Assembly (NCBI RefSeq): GCF_016595675.1
Contig: NZ_JAENJH010000015.1
Span: forward strand, 1-64,000
Direction: 5' to 3'
Length of the DNA stretch: 64,000 nucleotides
Source of the DNA: Prauserella cavernicola
GTDB lineage: Bacteria; Actinomycetota; Actinomycetes; Mycobacteriales; Pseudonocardiaceae
This document shows positions 23,650 to 32,575 of the stretch, piece by piece; position 1 is the stretch's first letter; every line of letters starts with the position of its first letter. The position numbers were made by a program, and so were the translations under genes. Under the pieces are notes generated by a model, which saw only the letters and a program-made list of their open reading frames with translations, ran no database searches and had not been told where the DNA came from.

Positions 23650-24701
23650 GTCGCCTCCCCACCGCGGGAGGGCAGTTCGTAGATCACGGTGATGCTGCCG
23701 CCACCGGAGCGGCCCTGGTGCTCGGCACCGCCGGAGACGTAGACGGCGCCGTCGCCCTTGAGCGCGGCGAGCAGCCCACCGACCGCGGCGCGGGCGTGCC
23801 GGGTGGAGTTGACGTCGGAGTCGGTGAGCATGGTGTGGCGCAGCCCGCGCACGGAGCCGGACGGGTCGGCCTCGGCCTTGGCGAAGACCTGCCGGACGCG
23901 CCCGCCCTGACGCTCCACCTCGTCCAGCAGCGCGGTGACGGACGCGAGGTCGATGGCGTCGGTCAGCTCGCCGTGCAGTGCGCGCAAGGGGTTCGCGGCC
24001 GCGGTGCTCTCCGCGACGACGAGCACGTGACAGTCGTCGAGTTCCGCGCCCGCGCTCGCCGACGCTCGCGCGGAGGAGACCTCGGCCTCGCCGGACAGTG
24101 CCGCGAGCGCGGCAGCGCGGTCGCACTCCCCCAGCGCCACGGCGATGCCCAGCGAGCTGGCGGCCCTGGAGCGGCCCATGGACTCGTAGGTGTCACCCGA
24201 CACCGGTTCCCGCCCGGCCGCGCGCAGCGCGGCGATCTTGGCCGAGGTGAGCAGCGGGCACTTCACGAGTACGAAGTGAACGTCCCCGGTGGACACCCCG
24301 AGCTCGGCGACGAGCTTGCCGACCGTCTCGGTGACCGCGTCCACCTGCGCCGTCCTGCCGAGCTCAGCCGGGGAGAGCACGCGGGTGCGGCCGGCGGCGG
24401 CGACCAGGCCGCGGTCGAACCCCTCGTGCCGGGTCTCGTCCCGCACGAACAGGTTGACGTGCGGGCTCAGCACACCCTCCGTGCCGCCGGAGAACACGGT
24501 GACGGCGGAGGCGGGCAGGCGCGGCTCCCATGCCGCGGCGGCCAGGGTCCGGCTGAAGTCGTTGACGCACCCGTTGCCCTCGGTCTTGCCGATCACCGCC
24601 ACGAGGTCGGCGGCCGAGTACCCGAGCTCGGCGAGCACGCCGAGCGCTGCGGTGTCATCGGGTCCGTCGGTGGGTGAGACGACGAGTGTGACGGCGCTCA
24701 T
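23646..24701 (-). CDS. atzD: Cyanuric acid hydrolase / barbiturase family ring-opening amidohydrolase
   Basis: A 351-aa protein with the three-fold repeated architecture of this rare family, each repeat supplying a Lys and a Ser. Visible are VIGKTEGNG and FSGGTEGVLSPH (repeat 1), LVKCPLLTSAK and a Ser-rich segment (repeat 2), and FAKAEADPSG and YVSGGAEHQGRSGGG (repeat 3). It would open cyanuric acid to carboxybiuret, which loses CO2 to give biuret. The same fold includes barbiturase. Linkage to biuret and allophanate hydrolases favours cyanuric acid, but specificity is not proven. It overlaps its neighbours by 4 bp on both sides. Confidence 0.85.
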   Translation of the reverse strand: MSAVTLVVSPTDGPDDTAALGVLAELGYSAADLVAVIGKTEGNGCVNDFSRTLAAAAWEPRLPASAVTVFSGGTEGVLSPHVNLFVRDETRHEGFDRGLVAAAGRTRVLSPAELGRTAQVDAVTETVGKLVAELGVSTGDVHFVLVKCPLLTSAKIAALRAAGREPVSGDTYESMGRSRAASSLGIAVALGECDRAAALAALSGEAEVSSARASASAGAELDDCHVLVVAESTAAANPLRALHGELTDAIDLASVTALLDEVERQGGRVRQVFAKAEADPSGSVRGLRHTMLTDSDVNSTRHARAAVGGLLAALKGDGAVYVSGGAEHQGRSGGGSITVIYELPSRGGEAT

Positions 24702-26029
24702 GCCGCGGTGTCCTTTCCGGACCGGCGGGGCAGCAGGTGGTTGAACACGAGGTTGAGAACAAAGGCGACGATGACCGTGCTGGTGATCGCGCCGCCGAGG
24801 ATGATCTTGACGGCCGACGGGAGCCCGTCGTAGACGTCGGGTGCGACGATCGGGATCATTCCCACGCCCATCGCGATCGAGACGATCAGCAGGTTGTCGT
24901 TGCCCGAGAAGTCGACCTTCGAGATCGTGGCGATGCCGACCCCGGCGACGGTGGCGAACATGACCAGGCTGACCGCGCCGATCACCGGTCCCGGCAGGCT
25001 GGCCACCACCTCGCCCATCTTCGGCACCAGGCCGAGCGCGATCAGGATGCCGCCCGCCACGACCACCACGCGGCGGCTGGTCACCCCGGTCATTCGCACG
25101 AGACTGACGTTCTGCGCGAAGACGGTGTCCGGAAAGGACGTCAGGAAACCGGCCAGCACCGAGGAGACACCGTCGGCCGCGAGGCCGCGGGAGAGCGACT
25201 TCGACTCAGGTGGCGTGCCGGTGGTCTCGGCCACCGACAGCAGGTACGCGGTGGACTCGGTGTAGATCACCAGCATCACCAGGCACATCGAGATGATTCC
25301 CGGGATCGGGAACGTGGGCGTGCCGAACAGGAACAGCGAGGGAAGCCCCAGCCAGTCGGCCGAGCCGACCGCGGAGAAGTCCGTCATGGACAGTGCCGCC
25401 GCGGCGATCGTGCCGAGCACGAGCGCGATCAGCACCGCGGACTGCGCGAGCATGCCCCTGCCGTAGCGCATGAGCGCGACGATCGTCAGCACCACGCCCG
25501 CGGCCAGTGCCAGCGGCGCGCCGCCGGCAGGCTCGTCGCCGAAGATCATGCTGACGGCCTTGCCGATGAGCGACAGCCCGATCATCGTGACGGCCGCGCC
25601 GCGCACGATCGGCGGGAAGAACCGGATCAGGCGGGCGAACGGGATGGCGACGAGCACACCGAAGATTCCGGCGGCGATCATCGCGCCGTAGACGGCCGAG
25701 AGCCCGTACTCCTCTCCGATCAGGATCATCGGGGTGACGGCCGTGAACGAGGCGCCCGCGACCACGGGCATCCGCGCGCCGAGCAGCTTGCCGATCCCCG
25801 CCGCCTGGATGACGGTGACGATCCCGGCCACCAGCAGGTCGGCGTTGACGAGCGTGGCGATCGTGGACTGCCGCAGGCCCAGGGCCTCACCGAACACCAA
25901 CGGCACGGCGACACAGCCGGTGTACATCACCAGAACGTGCTGAAGTCCGAAGAGGAGCGTGCGCCACACGGACAGCCGCGGTGAGGGCACGCCCGGCGGC
26001 GATTCACCGCGGGTGGTTTCGGTCGACAT
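24698..26029 (-). CDS. NCS2-family (xanthine/uracil-type) permease
   Basis: A 443-aa membrane protein of the nucleobase-cation symporter-2 family: FGLQHVLVMYTGCVAVPL at the start, ESTAYLLSVAETTG, then SFPDTVFAQNVSLVRMTGV. It has about twelve to fourteen membrane segments. It is the first gene of the five-gene operon, with GGAGG 8 nt before its ATG. The upstream 124 bp hold two GTATAC palindromes. It likely imports cyanuric acid or a related ring. Confidence 0.87.
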   Translation of the reverse strand: MSTETTRGESPPGVPSPRLSVWRTLLFGLQHVLVMYTGCVAVPLVFGEALGLRQSTIATLVNADLLVAGIVTVIQAAGIGKLLGARMPVVAGASFTAVTPMILIGEEYGLSAVYGAMIAAGIFGVLVAIPFARLIRFFPPIVRGAAVTMIGLSLIGKAVSMIFGDEPAGGAPLALAAGVVLTIVALMRYGRGMLAQSAVLIALVLGTIAAAALSMTDFSAVGSADWLGLPSLFLFGTPTFPIPGIISMCLVMLVIYTESTAYLLSVAETTGTPPESKSLSRGLAADGVSSVLAGFLTSFPDTVFAQNVSLVRMTGVTSRRVVVVAGGILIALGLVPKMGEVVASLPGPVIGAVSLVMFATVAGVGIATISKVDFSGNDNLLIVSIAMGVGMIPIVAPDVYDGLPSAVKIILGGAITSTVIVAFVLNLVFNHLLPRRSGKDTAA

Positions 26030-26068
26030 GGGAGACGCCTCCGTGGGGACGAGGACTGACTCCCGGTT

Positions 26069-26078
26069 TTGTATACGA
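26069..26078. promoter_or_regulatory. GntR/FCD operator site 1 (TTGTATACGA)
   Basis: Near-palindrome TTGTATACGA within TTTTGTATACGAAC, 40 bp upstream of the NCS2 permease start. It matches site 2 closely, so it is a probable operator for the neighbouring FCD-type GntR protein. Confidence 0.65.
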
Positions 26079-26142
26079 ACGTTGTTTCGCTCGGGTTACC
26101 GATAGTTCATTCGACGTTACGGGGCCGGAATCGCTGCCAGTT

Positions 26143-26152
26143 TCGTATACGA
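26143..26152. promoter_or_regulatory. GntR/FCD operator site 2 (TCGTATACGA)
   Basis: Perfect 10-bp palindrome within TTTCGTATACGATC, directly after the gntR stop codon and 74 bp from site 1 (about seven helical turns). GTATAC-centred sites are typical of FCD-subfamily GntR regulators. Confidence 0.65.
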
Positions 26153-26153
26153 T

Positions 26154-26807
26154 CTATCCATGATCGAGCTCGGCGAGCAGCGCCTCGTCCCGCGCGATGT
26201 GCTCCCCCATCAGGTAGCCGGCCTGCACCGGCGAGCCGCTGAGGATCGCCTGCGCGATGGCGGCGTGGTCGCTCCACGACGTGCCGGTGCGCGACTCGAG
26301 GCGCTGGTCGAAGATCCACGACACCCGGCTCAGCACCTGCGAGAGCATGATCCGCAACTGGTGGTTGCCCGCCGCCTCGGCAACCAGGCTGTGGAAGCGC
26401 AGGATCAACGGCGGCAACTCGTCGTGGGCGTGGTTGAGGGTGGCCGAGCGGCCGAGCTCCACCACCCGCGACAGCTCGTCGGCCACGTCGCCACCCGCGC
26501 GCTCGGCGGCGAGCTGAGCGGCCAGCACCTCAAGGCCGCGCCGGATCTGCAACAGCTCCAGCGCGGCCTCACCCGACGTCGCCGAGACCGTCGCGCCGCG
26601 GTAGCGCACGAGCGTGACGAATCCTTCGCTCTGCAGCTGGGACAACGCCTCCCGGATCGGCACGCGGGACACACCGAAGCGCTCGGCCAGATCGGCCTCG
26701 CGCAACCGGTCGCCCGGAGCGAGCCGCCCGGCCAGGATGTCCTCCCGCACCGCCTGCGCGATCGCCTCCCGGGGCGCGGACTGGTTCACACCCTCGGCTG
26801 CGGTCAC
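26154..26807 (-). CDS. GntR-family regulator, FCD subfamily
   Basis: A 217-aa protein. The winged helix lies at residues 12-80 (REDILAGRLAPGDRLREADL, FGVSRVPIREALSQL). A helical FCD effector domain follows, with the metal/ligand histidines expected of the family (RFHSLVAEAAGN, LMGEH). It starts at GTG 26807, is divergent from allophanate hydrolase (47 bp between starts) and is codirectional with the permease-hydrolase operon. It probably senses a pathway compound and represses the operon through the two GTATAC sites. Confidence 0.87.
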   Translation of the reverse strand: MTAAEGVNQSAPREAIAQAVREDILAGRLAPGDRLREADLAERFGVSRVPIREALSQLQSEGFVTLVRYRGATVSATSGEAALELLQIRRGLEVLAAQLAAERAGGDVADELSRVVELGRSATLNHAHDELPPLILRFHSLVAEAAGNHQLRIMLSQVLSRVSWIFDQRLESRTGTSWSDHAAIAQAILSGSPVQAGYLMGEHIARDEALLAELDHG

Positions 26808-26854
26808 CTGCCGAGCCTAACTTCGGCGACCCCGCACACCACGGAAAGGACCCC

Positions 26855-28540
26855 ATGAACCCCACCGAACGCGTCCGCGCCGCCTACCGCGCCATCACCG
26901 AGGCCGACCGGCCCGAAGTCTGGATCGCCCTGCGCGAGGAACAGGACGTGCTGCGGGAGGCCGAGGCGCTCGAACGCGCACTCACCGAGGGCGACGAGCT
27001 TCCCCTGGCGGGATTGGTGTTCGCGGTGAAGGACAACATCGACGTGGCGGGCCTGCCGACCACGGCGGGCTGCCCGTCGTTCGCCTACTCCCCCGCCGAC
27101 AGCGCGACCGCGGTGCGCAGGCTGCTCGACGCGGGAGCACTCGTACTCGGCAAGACCAACCTCGACCAGTTCGCCACCGGCCTGGTCGGCACCCGCAGCC
27201 CGTACGGCGCGGTGCGGCACGCGCACCAGCCCGACAAGGTCTCCGGCGGGTCCAGTTCCGGCTCAGCGGTCGCGGTGGCGCTGGGCGTCGCCGACTTCGC
27301 GCTGGGCACCGACACCGCGGGCTCCGGCCGGGTCCCCGCCGCGCTGCACGGCATCGTCGGGCTCAAGCCGACGCTCGGGCTCGTGCCGAACACCGGCGTG
27401 GTGCCCGCCGCCCGCTCCTACGACTGCGTCACCGTGTTCGCGCAGGCGCTGCCCCTCGCGCAGCGCGTGCTCGCCGTACTGACCGGACCCGACAGCGCCG
27501 ATCCGACCAGCCGCACCTGGCCCCCGGACACGCGGTTCGCCGCGACCGTCTCCCGGCTGGCGATTCCCGACGACGCGGGCCTGGCGCCCCTCTCGGCGGA
27601 GGCCACCGCCGCGTTCCACGCCGCCGTCGCCACACTGCGCGAGCGGGGCGTCACCGTGGAGCGCATCGACGTGCGGCCGTTTCTCGACGCCGCGACCCTG
27701 CTCTACGACGGCGCGCTGGTGGCCGAACGCTACGCCGCGGTGGGCGAGTTCCTGGAGGGCGAGCCCGCCGGGGCCGACCCGACCGTCACGAGGATCGTGC
27801 TCGCCGCGCGAGACCTGCCAGCACACCGGTTCGCCGCCGACCTCGAACGCCTGGACCGCTACCGGACCGAGGCTGCCGCGCTGCTCACCGGGTTCGACGC
27901 GCTGCTGCTGCCGACCACCACAGGACACCCCACCATCGCCGAGGTCGAGGCGGATCCGGTGGCGGTGAACTCCCGGCTGGGCACCTACACCAACTTCGTC
28001 AACCTGCTCGACCTCGCGGCCGCGGCGGTGCCCGCGGGAACCGCCGACGGCAGCCCGTTCGGCGTCAGCGTGATCACCCGCGCCTTCGACGACCAGATCG
28101 CCCTCGACCTCGCGGCGCTGCTCACCGGCGACGAACCCGCCACTCCGTACCCCACCGGAGGCACCGACCTCGTGGTGTTCGGCGCGCACCTGCGGGGCCA
28201 GCCGCTCAACCACCAGCTCACCGACCTCGGCGCCAGGTTCCGCAGCGCGGTGCGGACGGCGCCCGAGTACCGGATGGTGGCGCTGCCGACTACACCACCG
28301 AAGCCCGGCATCGTCCGCGACACCACCGAGGGGGCGAGCCTGACGGGGGAACGCTGGACGCTCTCCTCCTCCGCGCTGGGCGCGTTCCTCGCGGGCCTGC
28401 CCGCGCCGATGTCGCTCGGACCGATCACCGTGGACGGTGGCGGGCAGGTGCTCGGCTTCCACTGCGACCCCGACACCGCACGCGACGGCGAGGACATCAC
28501 GCGGCACGGCAGCTGGACCACCTATCTCGGCGAAAGCTGA
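26855..28540 (+). CDS. atzF: Allophanate hydrolase
   Basis: A 561-aa amidase-signature enzyme with a Ser-cisSer-Lys triad: K59 (FAVKDNIDV), S133 (VSGGSSSGS) and S157 (DTAGSGRVPAA). The 74 and 24 residue spacings equal those of Pseudomonas AtzF. After about residue 430 there is the separate C-terminal domain of allophanate hydrolases (VVFGAHLRGQPLNHQL, MSLGPITVDGG). It converts allophanate to two ammonia and two CO2. GGAAAGGA precedes the ATG. It is divergent from gntR and completes the pathway encoded on the other strand. Confidence 0.9.
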   Translation: MNPTERVRAAYRAITEADRPEVWIALREEQDVLREAEALERALTEGDELPLAGLVFAVKDNIDVAGLPTTAGCPSFAYSPADSATAVRRLLDAGALVLGKTNLDQFATGLVGTRSPYGAVRHAHQPDKVSGGSSSGSAVAVALGVADFALGTDTAGSGRVPAALHGIVGLKPTLGLVPNTGVVPAARSYDCVTVFAQALPLAQRVLAVLTGPDSADPTSRTWPPDTRFAATVSRLAIPDDAGLAPLSAEATAAFHAAVATLRERGVTVERIDVRPFLDAATLLYDGALVAERYAAVGEFLEGEPAGADPTVTRIVLAARDLPAHRFAADLERLDRYRTEAAALLTGFDALLLPTTTGHPTIAEVEADPVAVNSRLGTYTNFVNLLDLAAAAVPAGTADGSPFGVSVITRAFDDQIALDLAALLTGDEPATPYPTGGTDLVVFGAHLRGQPLNHQLTDLGARFRSAVRTAPEYRMVALPTTPPKPGIVRDTTEGASLTGERWTLSSSALGAFLAGLPAPMSLGPITVDGGGQVLGFHCDPDTARDGEDITRHGSWTTYLGES

Positions 28541-28660
28541 CAATGCCGCACTCGCCAGCTCCGCGACGACGTTGCCCACGAAGCGGAGGACACCGATCAC
28601 GCCGAGCAGCGCGACTACCAAACCGCGGCCGAAACCAGATTCGCAGCAGAGGGGATTGAC

Positions 28661-28708
28661 GGCACAACAAAATCCCGCCTACCTGGTACACCCAGGCCAA
28701 GCGGGATT
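28661..28708 (+). repeat. Repeated hairpin element, copy 2
   Basis: CGGCACAACAAAATCCCGCC followed by TACCTGG and an imperfect right arm (CCAGG...GCGGGATT). It is nearly the same as the terminator at 19946-20002. It lies 120 nt past the allophanate hydrolase stop and may end its transcription. It abuts an AraC gene fragment. Confidence 0.6.
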
Positions 28709-28717
28709 CCGAAACTG

Positions 28718-28825
28718 TGGCACTTCGCGGACAGCGGTCACTTCAGCCGGACCTTCAAGAAGCAGCACGGCCTCACCCCGACCGGCCTACGCCGCCTCAG
28801 CCAGGGGTCGTCGGGAAAGGCGTGA
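28718..28825 (+). pseudogene. AraC-family C-terminal fragment
   Basis: A 35-codon frame ending at TGA 28823 reads the last helix-turn-helix of an AraC regulator (FADSGHFSRTFKKQHGLTPT). No start or upstream domain is present; the repeated hairpin ends 10 bp before it. This is the tail of a deleted regulator gene. The rest of the 293-bp gap (28541-28660) shows nothing convincing. Confidence 0.7.
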
Positions 28826-28833
28826 GCTTCGAG

Positions 28834-29685
28834 TCAGAGGACTACGTCGGCCAGTCGGGTGACCTCGTCGAGGTCGTCGGTTCCGGGGCCCAGGATCAGT
28901 TCGTCGACGCCCAGGGCCTCGAATTGCTTGACGGCGTCGCGCAGCGATTCCGCGTCGGTGTGCACGCCACCGACGACGACCTCCTGGTATTCGCCGGTAG
29001 CGGCGTAGTAATCGGCGATGTTGGCCCGGCCGCGGCCGGGATCGCCCAGCGCGAAGTAGTTGAGGCCGACCAGCCGGGGCTGTCCCGGCCGCCCGGCCGC
29101 CTGCCACGCGGTGCGGGCGGCATCGAAATAGCCGGACGCCAGTGCCGCCGGCACCGACCCGGCGATGTAACCGTCCGACGACTCGGCCATCCGGCGGTAG
29201 GCGGCCGGGGTGGTGGCGCCGAACAGCAGCGGCACCTGCCGTCCTCCGGCCGGAACCGCCGGGTTCGGGCTTCCCGGAACGGGTTCGCCTGCCCACATCG
29301 ACCGGTAGGTCGCCAGGTCGCGGTCCATCCGGGCGCCCCGGTCCCTGGGTCCGTACCCGGGCACGACGAAGTCGTCCTCGCGGATGCCCACCCCGATACC
29401 GAGGGTGAGCCTGCCGCCGGAGACCCCGTCGATCGACGCCACCTCCTTGGCCAGTAGTGCGCCCGGCCAGGTGGTCGCCACCAGCACCTGGCTGAGCAGC
29501 CCGATCGTGGTGGTGGCACCTGCGGCCGCGGCCAGCGCGACGGTGTCCATCACGCCCGGATAGGCGACCCGGCCGGTGGTGCCCAGAGTGGCGAAGCCCG
29601 CTTCCTCCGCCCGGCGGGCCCAGGCGGGAATCACCGGGGCGTGGACGTCGCGGACCTGGTTGGGTAATCCGATGCCAATGCGCAT
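28834..29685 (-). CDS. LLM-class flavin-dependent oxidoreductase
   Basis: A 283-aa luciferase-like monooxygenase-family protein, probably using F420 or FMN. It has MRIGIGLPNQ at the start, WARRAEEAGFATLGTTGR, LAKEVASIDGVSGGRLTLGI and a C-terminal LGVDELILGPGTDDL. The ATG at 29685 has AAGGAG 7 nt upstream and fits the family start. It shares orientation with the BTAD regulator upstream. Its substrate is unknown. Confidence 0.87.
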   Translation of the reverse strand: MRIGIGLPNQVRDVHAPVIPAWARRAEEAGFATLGTTGRVAYPGVMDTVALAAAAGATTTIGLLSQVLVATTWPGALLAKEVASIDGVSGGRLTLGIGVGIREDDFVVPGYGPRDRGARMDRDLATYRSMWAGEPVPGSPNPAVPAGGRQVPLLFGATTPAAYRRMAESSDGYIAGSVPAALASGYFDAARTAWQAAGRPGQPRLVGLNYFALGDPGRGRANIADYYAATGEYQEVVVGGVHTDAESLRDAVKQFEALGVDELILGPGTDDLDEVTRLADVVL

Positions 29686-29786
29686 CGAGGCGCTCCTTAG
29701 CTGGTACGGGTGTCGACGTTGCACGGGCCGTGGCCCGGCCCGCACCGTGATCCTCGTCAGGCGCCCATACACCCAGGTTGCAACCG

Positions 29787-32471
29787 TCAGACAGCGTGCG
29801 CCGGGGCGGTCAGGACGGCGACGGCGTCGTTGAATGTCGGTGGCTGTGCGGGAGGGGCGCCTGCGTACCAGCCGTGCGGCATGATCGACTGGAGGTAGGT
29901 ACCGGCCGGCCGGATGCCGCTGCGCGCCTGGTGAAAATGGACGACGTCGCGGAGCAGCGCGGCGCCTGCCGCATCACCGGCCGCATCCAGGGCCAGGGCC
30001 CCGTTGTGCAGCACGGCCAGCTGGTTGCTCAGGTCGCCTTCGTCGAGGAAGCGCCGCAGCGAGGTCCGCAGCAGGGGCAGCGCTTCGCCGTCCCCCGCGT
30101 CGACCAGGGTCTGGGCCAGCATCAGCTCGCTGAGCGCGGCCGTCCAGACCAGCCCGGAGGCGTCGGCGAGCCGCACGGCGGCCCGCAGCCGGTGCCGGCC
30201 GTCGGCGATCCGGCCGGCCATGACGAGGGCGGCGCCCCACGCCATCGAGCTGGCCGCGATCAGCCAGGAGGTCCGCGTCTCGGTGGCGATCGCGTGCGCC
30301 TCGGCCGACGCGGTCAGCGCGATCGCCGGGTCGCCTCCCGGCAACTGGACCAGAGCCTGGTAGTAGCGGACCTCGGCGAGCAGGCTGCGATGCTCCGGTT
30401 CCGAGGCCACCGCCCGGAACGCCTCGGACAGCATGTGCCGTGCCGTGGTGTCGTCGCCGGTGAAGTAGAGCAGGCCGGCCGACGAGGTCTTGGCCCGCAC
30501 GACGTCGCCGAGCGGGGCGTCCGGCGCGGCGGCCAGTGCCGCGGTCAGCATCCGGTTGCCCTCGGCGAGCAGGCCGCTGCGGATCCAGAACCACATGAGC
30601 CGCGCGGCCGTGCGCAATGCCTCGACCGGGGCATGCGTCAGGTCGTGCGCGAGCCCCGCGCGCAGGTTCGGCAACTCCAGACGTAGCGCCGCCATCGTGG
30701 TCGCGGACCGCACGCCCTGTAGATCGCCCGCGGCCCTGGCGGCCAGCTCGCGGACCCAGACGGCATGGGCGGCCTGGGTCGCCGCCGGATCTCCGTCCAC
30801 GGACCGGCAGTACGCCCGGATCGTCTCCAGCATCCGGTAGCGCGCCGTGCTGCCGCCGGTCTCGGCGGTGACCACGGACTGGTCGACCAGCGAGACGAGC
30901 GCGCCGAGCCCGGCGGCGGAAGCCGCGGCCTCCAAGGGAAAGCCACCCTCGTACGGCCAGAGCCGCACCGCGAGGTCACGCTCGTCGCCGGAGAGAAGAT
31001 CGAAGCTCCAGGCGACGGCCTCCTGCAACGTTGCGTGCGGGGTCATCGTGCCGTGCGGGATCCGGCCCAGCACGGTGAAACGGTCGTCCAGCTGCTCGAT
31101 CAGCCCTCGTACGCCGAAGGTCCGCACCCGCGCCGCCGCCAGTTCCAGTGCCAGCGGCAGACGGTCCAGCGCGTCGGCGAGGCGGCGCAGATCCCGGCTG
31201 TCGGCGTCCTGCTCGAACCAGCCGGGCCTGCCCGCGCGGATGCGATCGGTCAGCAGCGTCACGGCGTCGTCGGCGGCCAGCGGCCCGAGCGGCAGAATAT
31301 GCTCGCCGTCGACGCCGAGCGGGCCGCGGCTGGTGGCCACCACCCGCAGCGTGGGAATCCGGTCGAGCAGGTCGACGACGAGCCGGGCCACCTCGCCGGC
31401 GAGGTGCTCGCAGTTGTCGAGCACCAAGGGTTCCCCGCGCAGGCGCAGCCGCTTGACGAGTGCCTCGTACGGATCCCCGGCGAACCCGGTGATGCCGACC
31501 GCCGCGGCGACCGCCGAGACCAGGGGGGCGGGGTCGGCCACGTCGGCGAGCCGGACGACGGCGTCCCTCCCGGCCCATTCCACGGCCAGGCGCGTCTTGC
31601 CCGCCCCGGCAGACCCGACGACGGTGACGAGCCGATGCATGCCGACGAGGCGGTCCAGCAGGGCCAGATCGGCGTCGCGGCCGATGAACGACGACAGCGG
31701 CCGATCACCGGGCGCCGCGGTCGCGACGCCGGTGGCCGCCAGGGCCGGGTCCTGCGCCAGGATGCGGCCTTCGAGCTGCCGCAACTCCAGTCCGGGGTCG
31801 ACACCCAGTTCCTCGGCCAGCAGGGTCCGGACCCGGCGCACCGCGTTCAGGGCGTCGGCCTGGCGTCCCGAACGGTAGAGCGCCAGCGCCAGCAACTGCC
31901 AACGGCGTTCGCGGTACGGCGCGGCGTGCACCAGCAGCTCGAGCATGGCCACCGCACCGGCGTGGTCGCCGGTGGCCAGCAGCGCCGCGGCGCCCTCTTC
32001 CTGGGCGCTGTCACGCTGTTCCACCAGGGCGGCACGGATCGCGGTCGTCGACTCGTCGTCGGCCAGATCCTCGTACGGTGTCCCGCGCCACAATCGCAGC
32101 GCCGCGTCGAAGGCCTCGTGCGCATCGGCGCGGCGGTCACCGGCCACCAGCGCACGGGCGCGGACGAGGTGGCCGCGAAACCGTTCGGCGTCGGTGTCGG
32201 CGGCAAGGAGCCGATAGCCACCGGCGGAGCGCTGCAACGCCGTGCCCGGCAGCACCCCGCGCAACCGGGAGACGTACACCTGCAGGGCGCCCGCGGGATT
32301 GCGTGGCGGACGGTCACCCCACAGTCCTTCGGCCAGGCTGTCCTCAGAGACCGGCCGCCCTTCCGCGGCGATCAGGATCGCCAGTAGCCTGCGTGGAAGC
32401 CGGCCCCCGACGTCGACCGGCCGATCGCCCGCACGGACCTCCAACGGACCCAGCACCGCGAACGTCAGCAC
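29787..32471 (-). CDS. BTAD/SARP-type large transcriptional regulator (AfsR/DnrI-like)
   Basis: An 894-aa protein. An OmpR-type DNA-binding domain covers 1-90 (FAVLGPLEVRAGDRP), a BTAD domain about 95-240, and an NTPase domain has Walker A GSAGAGKTR near 286-294. A long helical TPR-like sensor region makes up the C-terminal half. Such proteins often control secondary metabolism or neighbouring enzymes. It is followed by the LLM oxidoreductase on the same strand (101 bp gap), a plausible target. Confidence 0.9.
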   Translation of the reverse strand: MLTFAVLGPLEVRAGDRPVDVGGRLPRRLLAILIAAEGRPVSEDSLAEGLWGDRPPRNPAGALQVYVSRLRGVLPGTALQRSAGGYRLLAADTDAERFRGHLVRARALVAGDRRADAHEAFDAALRLWRGTPYEDLADDESTTAIRAALVEQRDSAQEEGAAALLATGDHAGAVAMLELLVHAAPYRERRWQLLALALYRSGRQADALNAVRRVRTLLAEELGVDPGLELRQLEGRILAQDPALAATGVATAAPGDRPLSSFIGRDADLALLDRLVGMHRLVTVVGSAGAGKTRLAVEWAGRDAVVRLADVADPAPLVSAVAAAVGITGFAGDPYEALVKRLRLRGEPLVLDNCEHLAGEVARLVVDLLDRIPTLRVVATSRGPLGVDGEHILPLGPLAADDAVTLLTDRIRAGRPGWFEQDADSRDLRRLADALDRLPLALELAAARVRTFGVRGLIEQLDDRFTVLGRIPHGTMTPHATLQEAVAWSFDLLSGDERDLAVRLWPYEGGFPLEAAASAAGLGALVSLVDQSVVTAETGGSTARYRMLETIRAYCRSVDGDPAATQAAHAVWVRELAARAAGDLQGVRSATTMAALRLELPNLRAGLAHDLTHAPVEALRTAARLMWFWIRSGLLAEGNRMLTAALAAAPDAPLGDVVRAKTSSAGLLYFTGDDTTARHMLSEAFRAVASEPEHRSLLAEVRYYQALVQLPGGDPAIALTASAEAHAIATETRTSWLIAASSMAWGAALVMAGRIADGRHRLRAAVRLADASGLVWTAALSELMLAQTLVDAGDGEALPLLRTSLRRFLDEGDLSNQLAVLHNGALALDAAGDAAGAALLRDVVHFHQARSGIRPAGTYLQSIMPHGWYAGAPPAQPPTFNDAVAVLTAPAHAV

Positions 32472-32575
32472 CGCACCATGTAAGCCGATGTCACCGACGG
32501 CGGCAAATGGCGCGGCGGCCGCGCCGTATCCGTGTTGTATGCGCTTTGAAAGGTACGGCCTCGAAGCTCGCTTCC

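Noticed and set aside
24737-25984. Long plus-strand open frame opposite the NCS2 permease
   Set aside because: It is His/Asp/Arg-rich shadow sequence without domains; the opposite frame is a clear permease.
28541-28621. Short hydrophobic minus-strand frame (VVALLGVIGVLRFVGNVV)
   Set aside because: It looks membrane-like, but has only a TTG start, no ribosome site, and runs into the end of the allophanate hydrolase gene; too weak to call.
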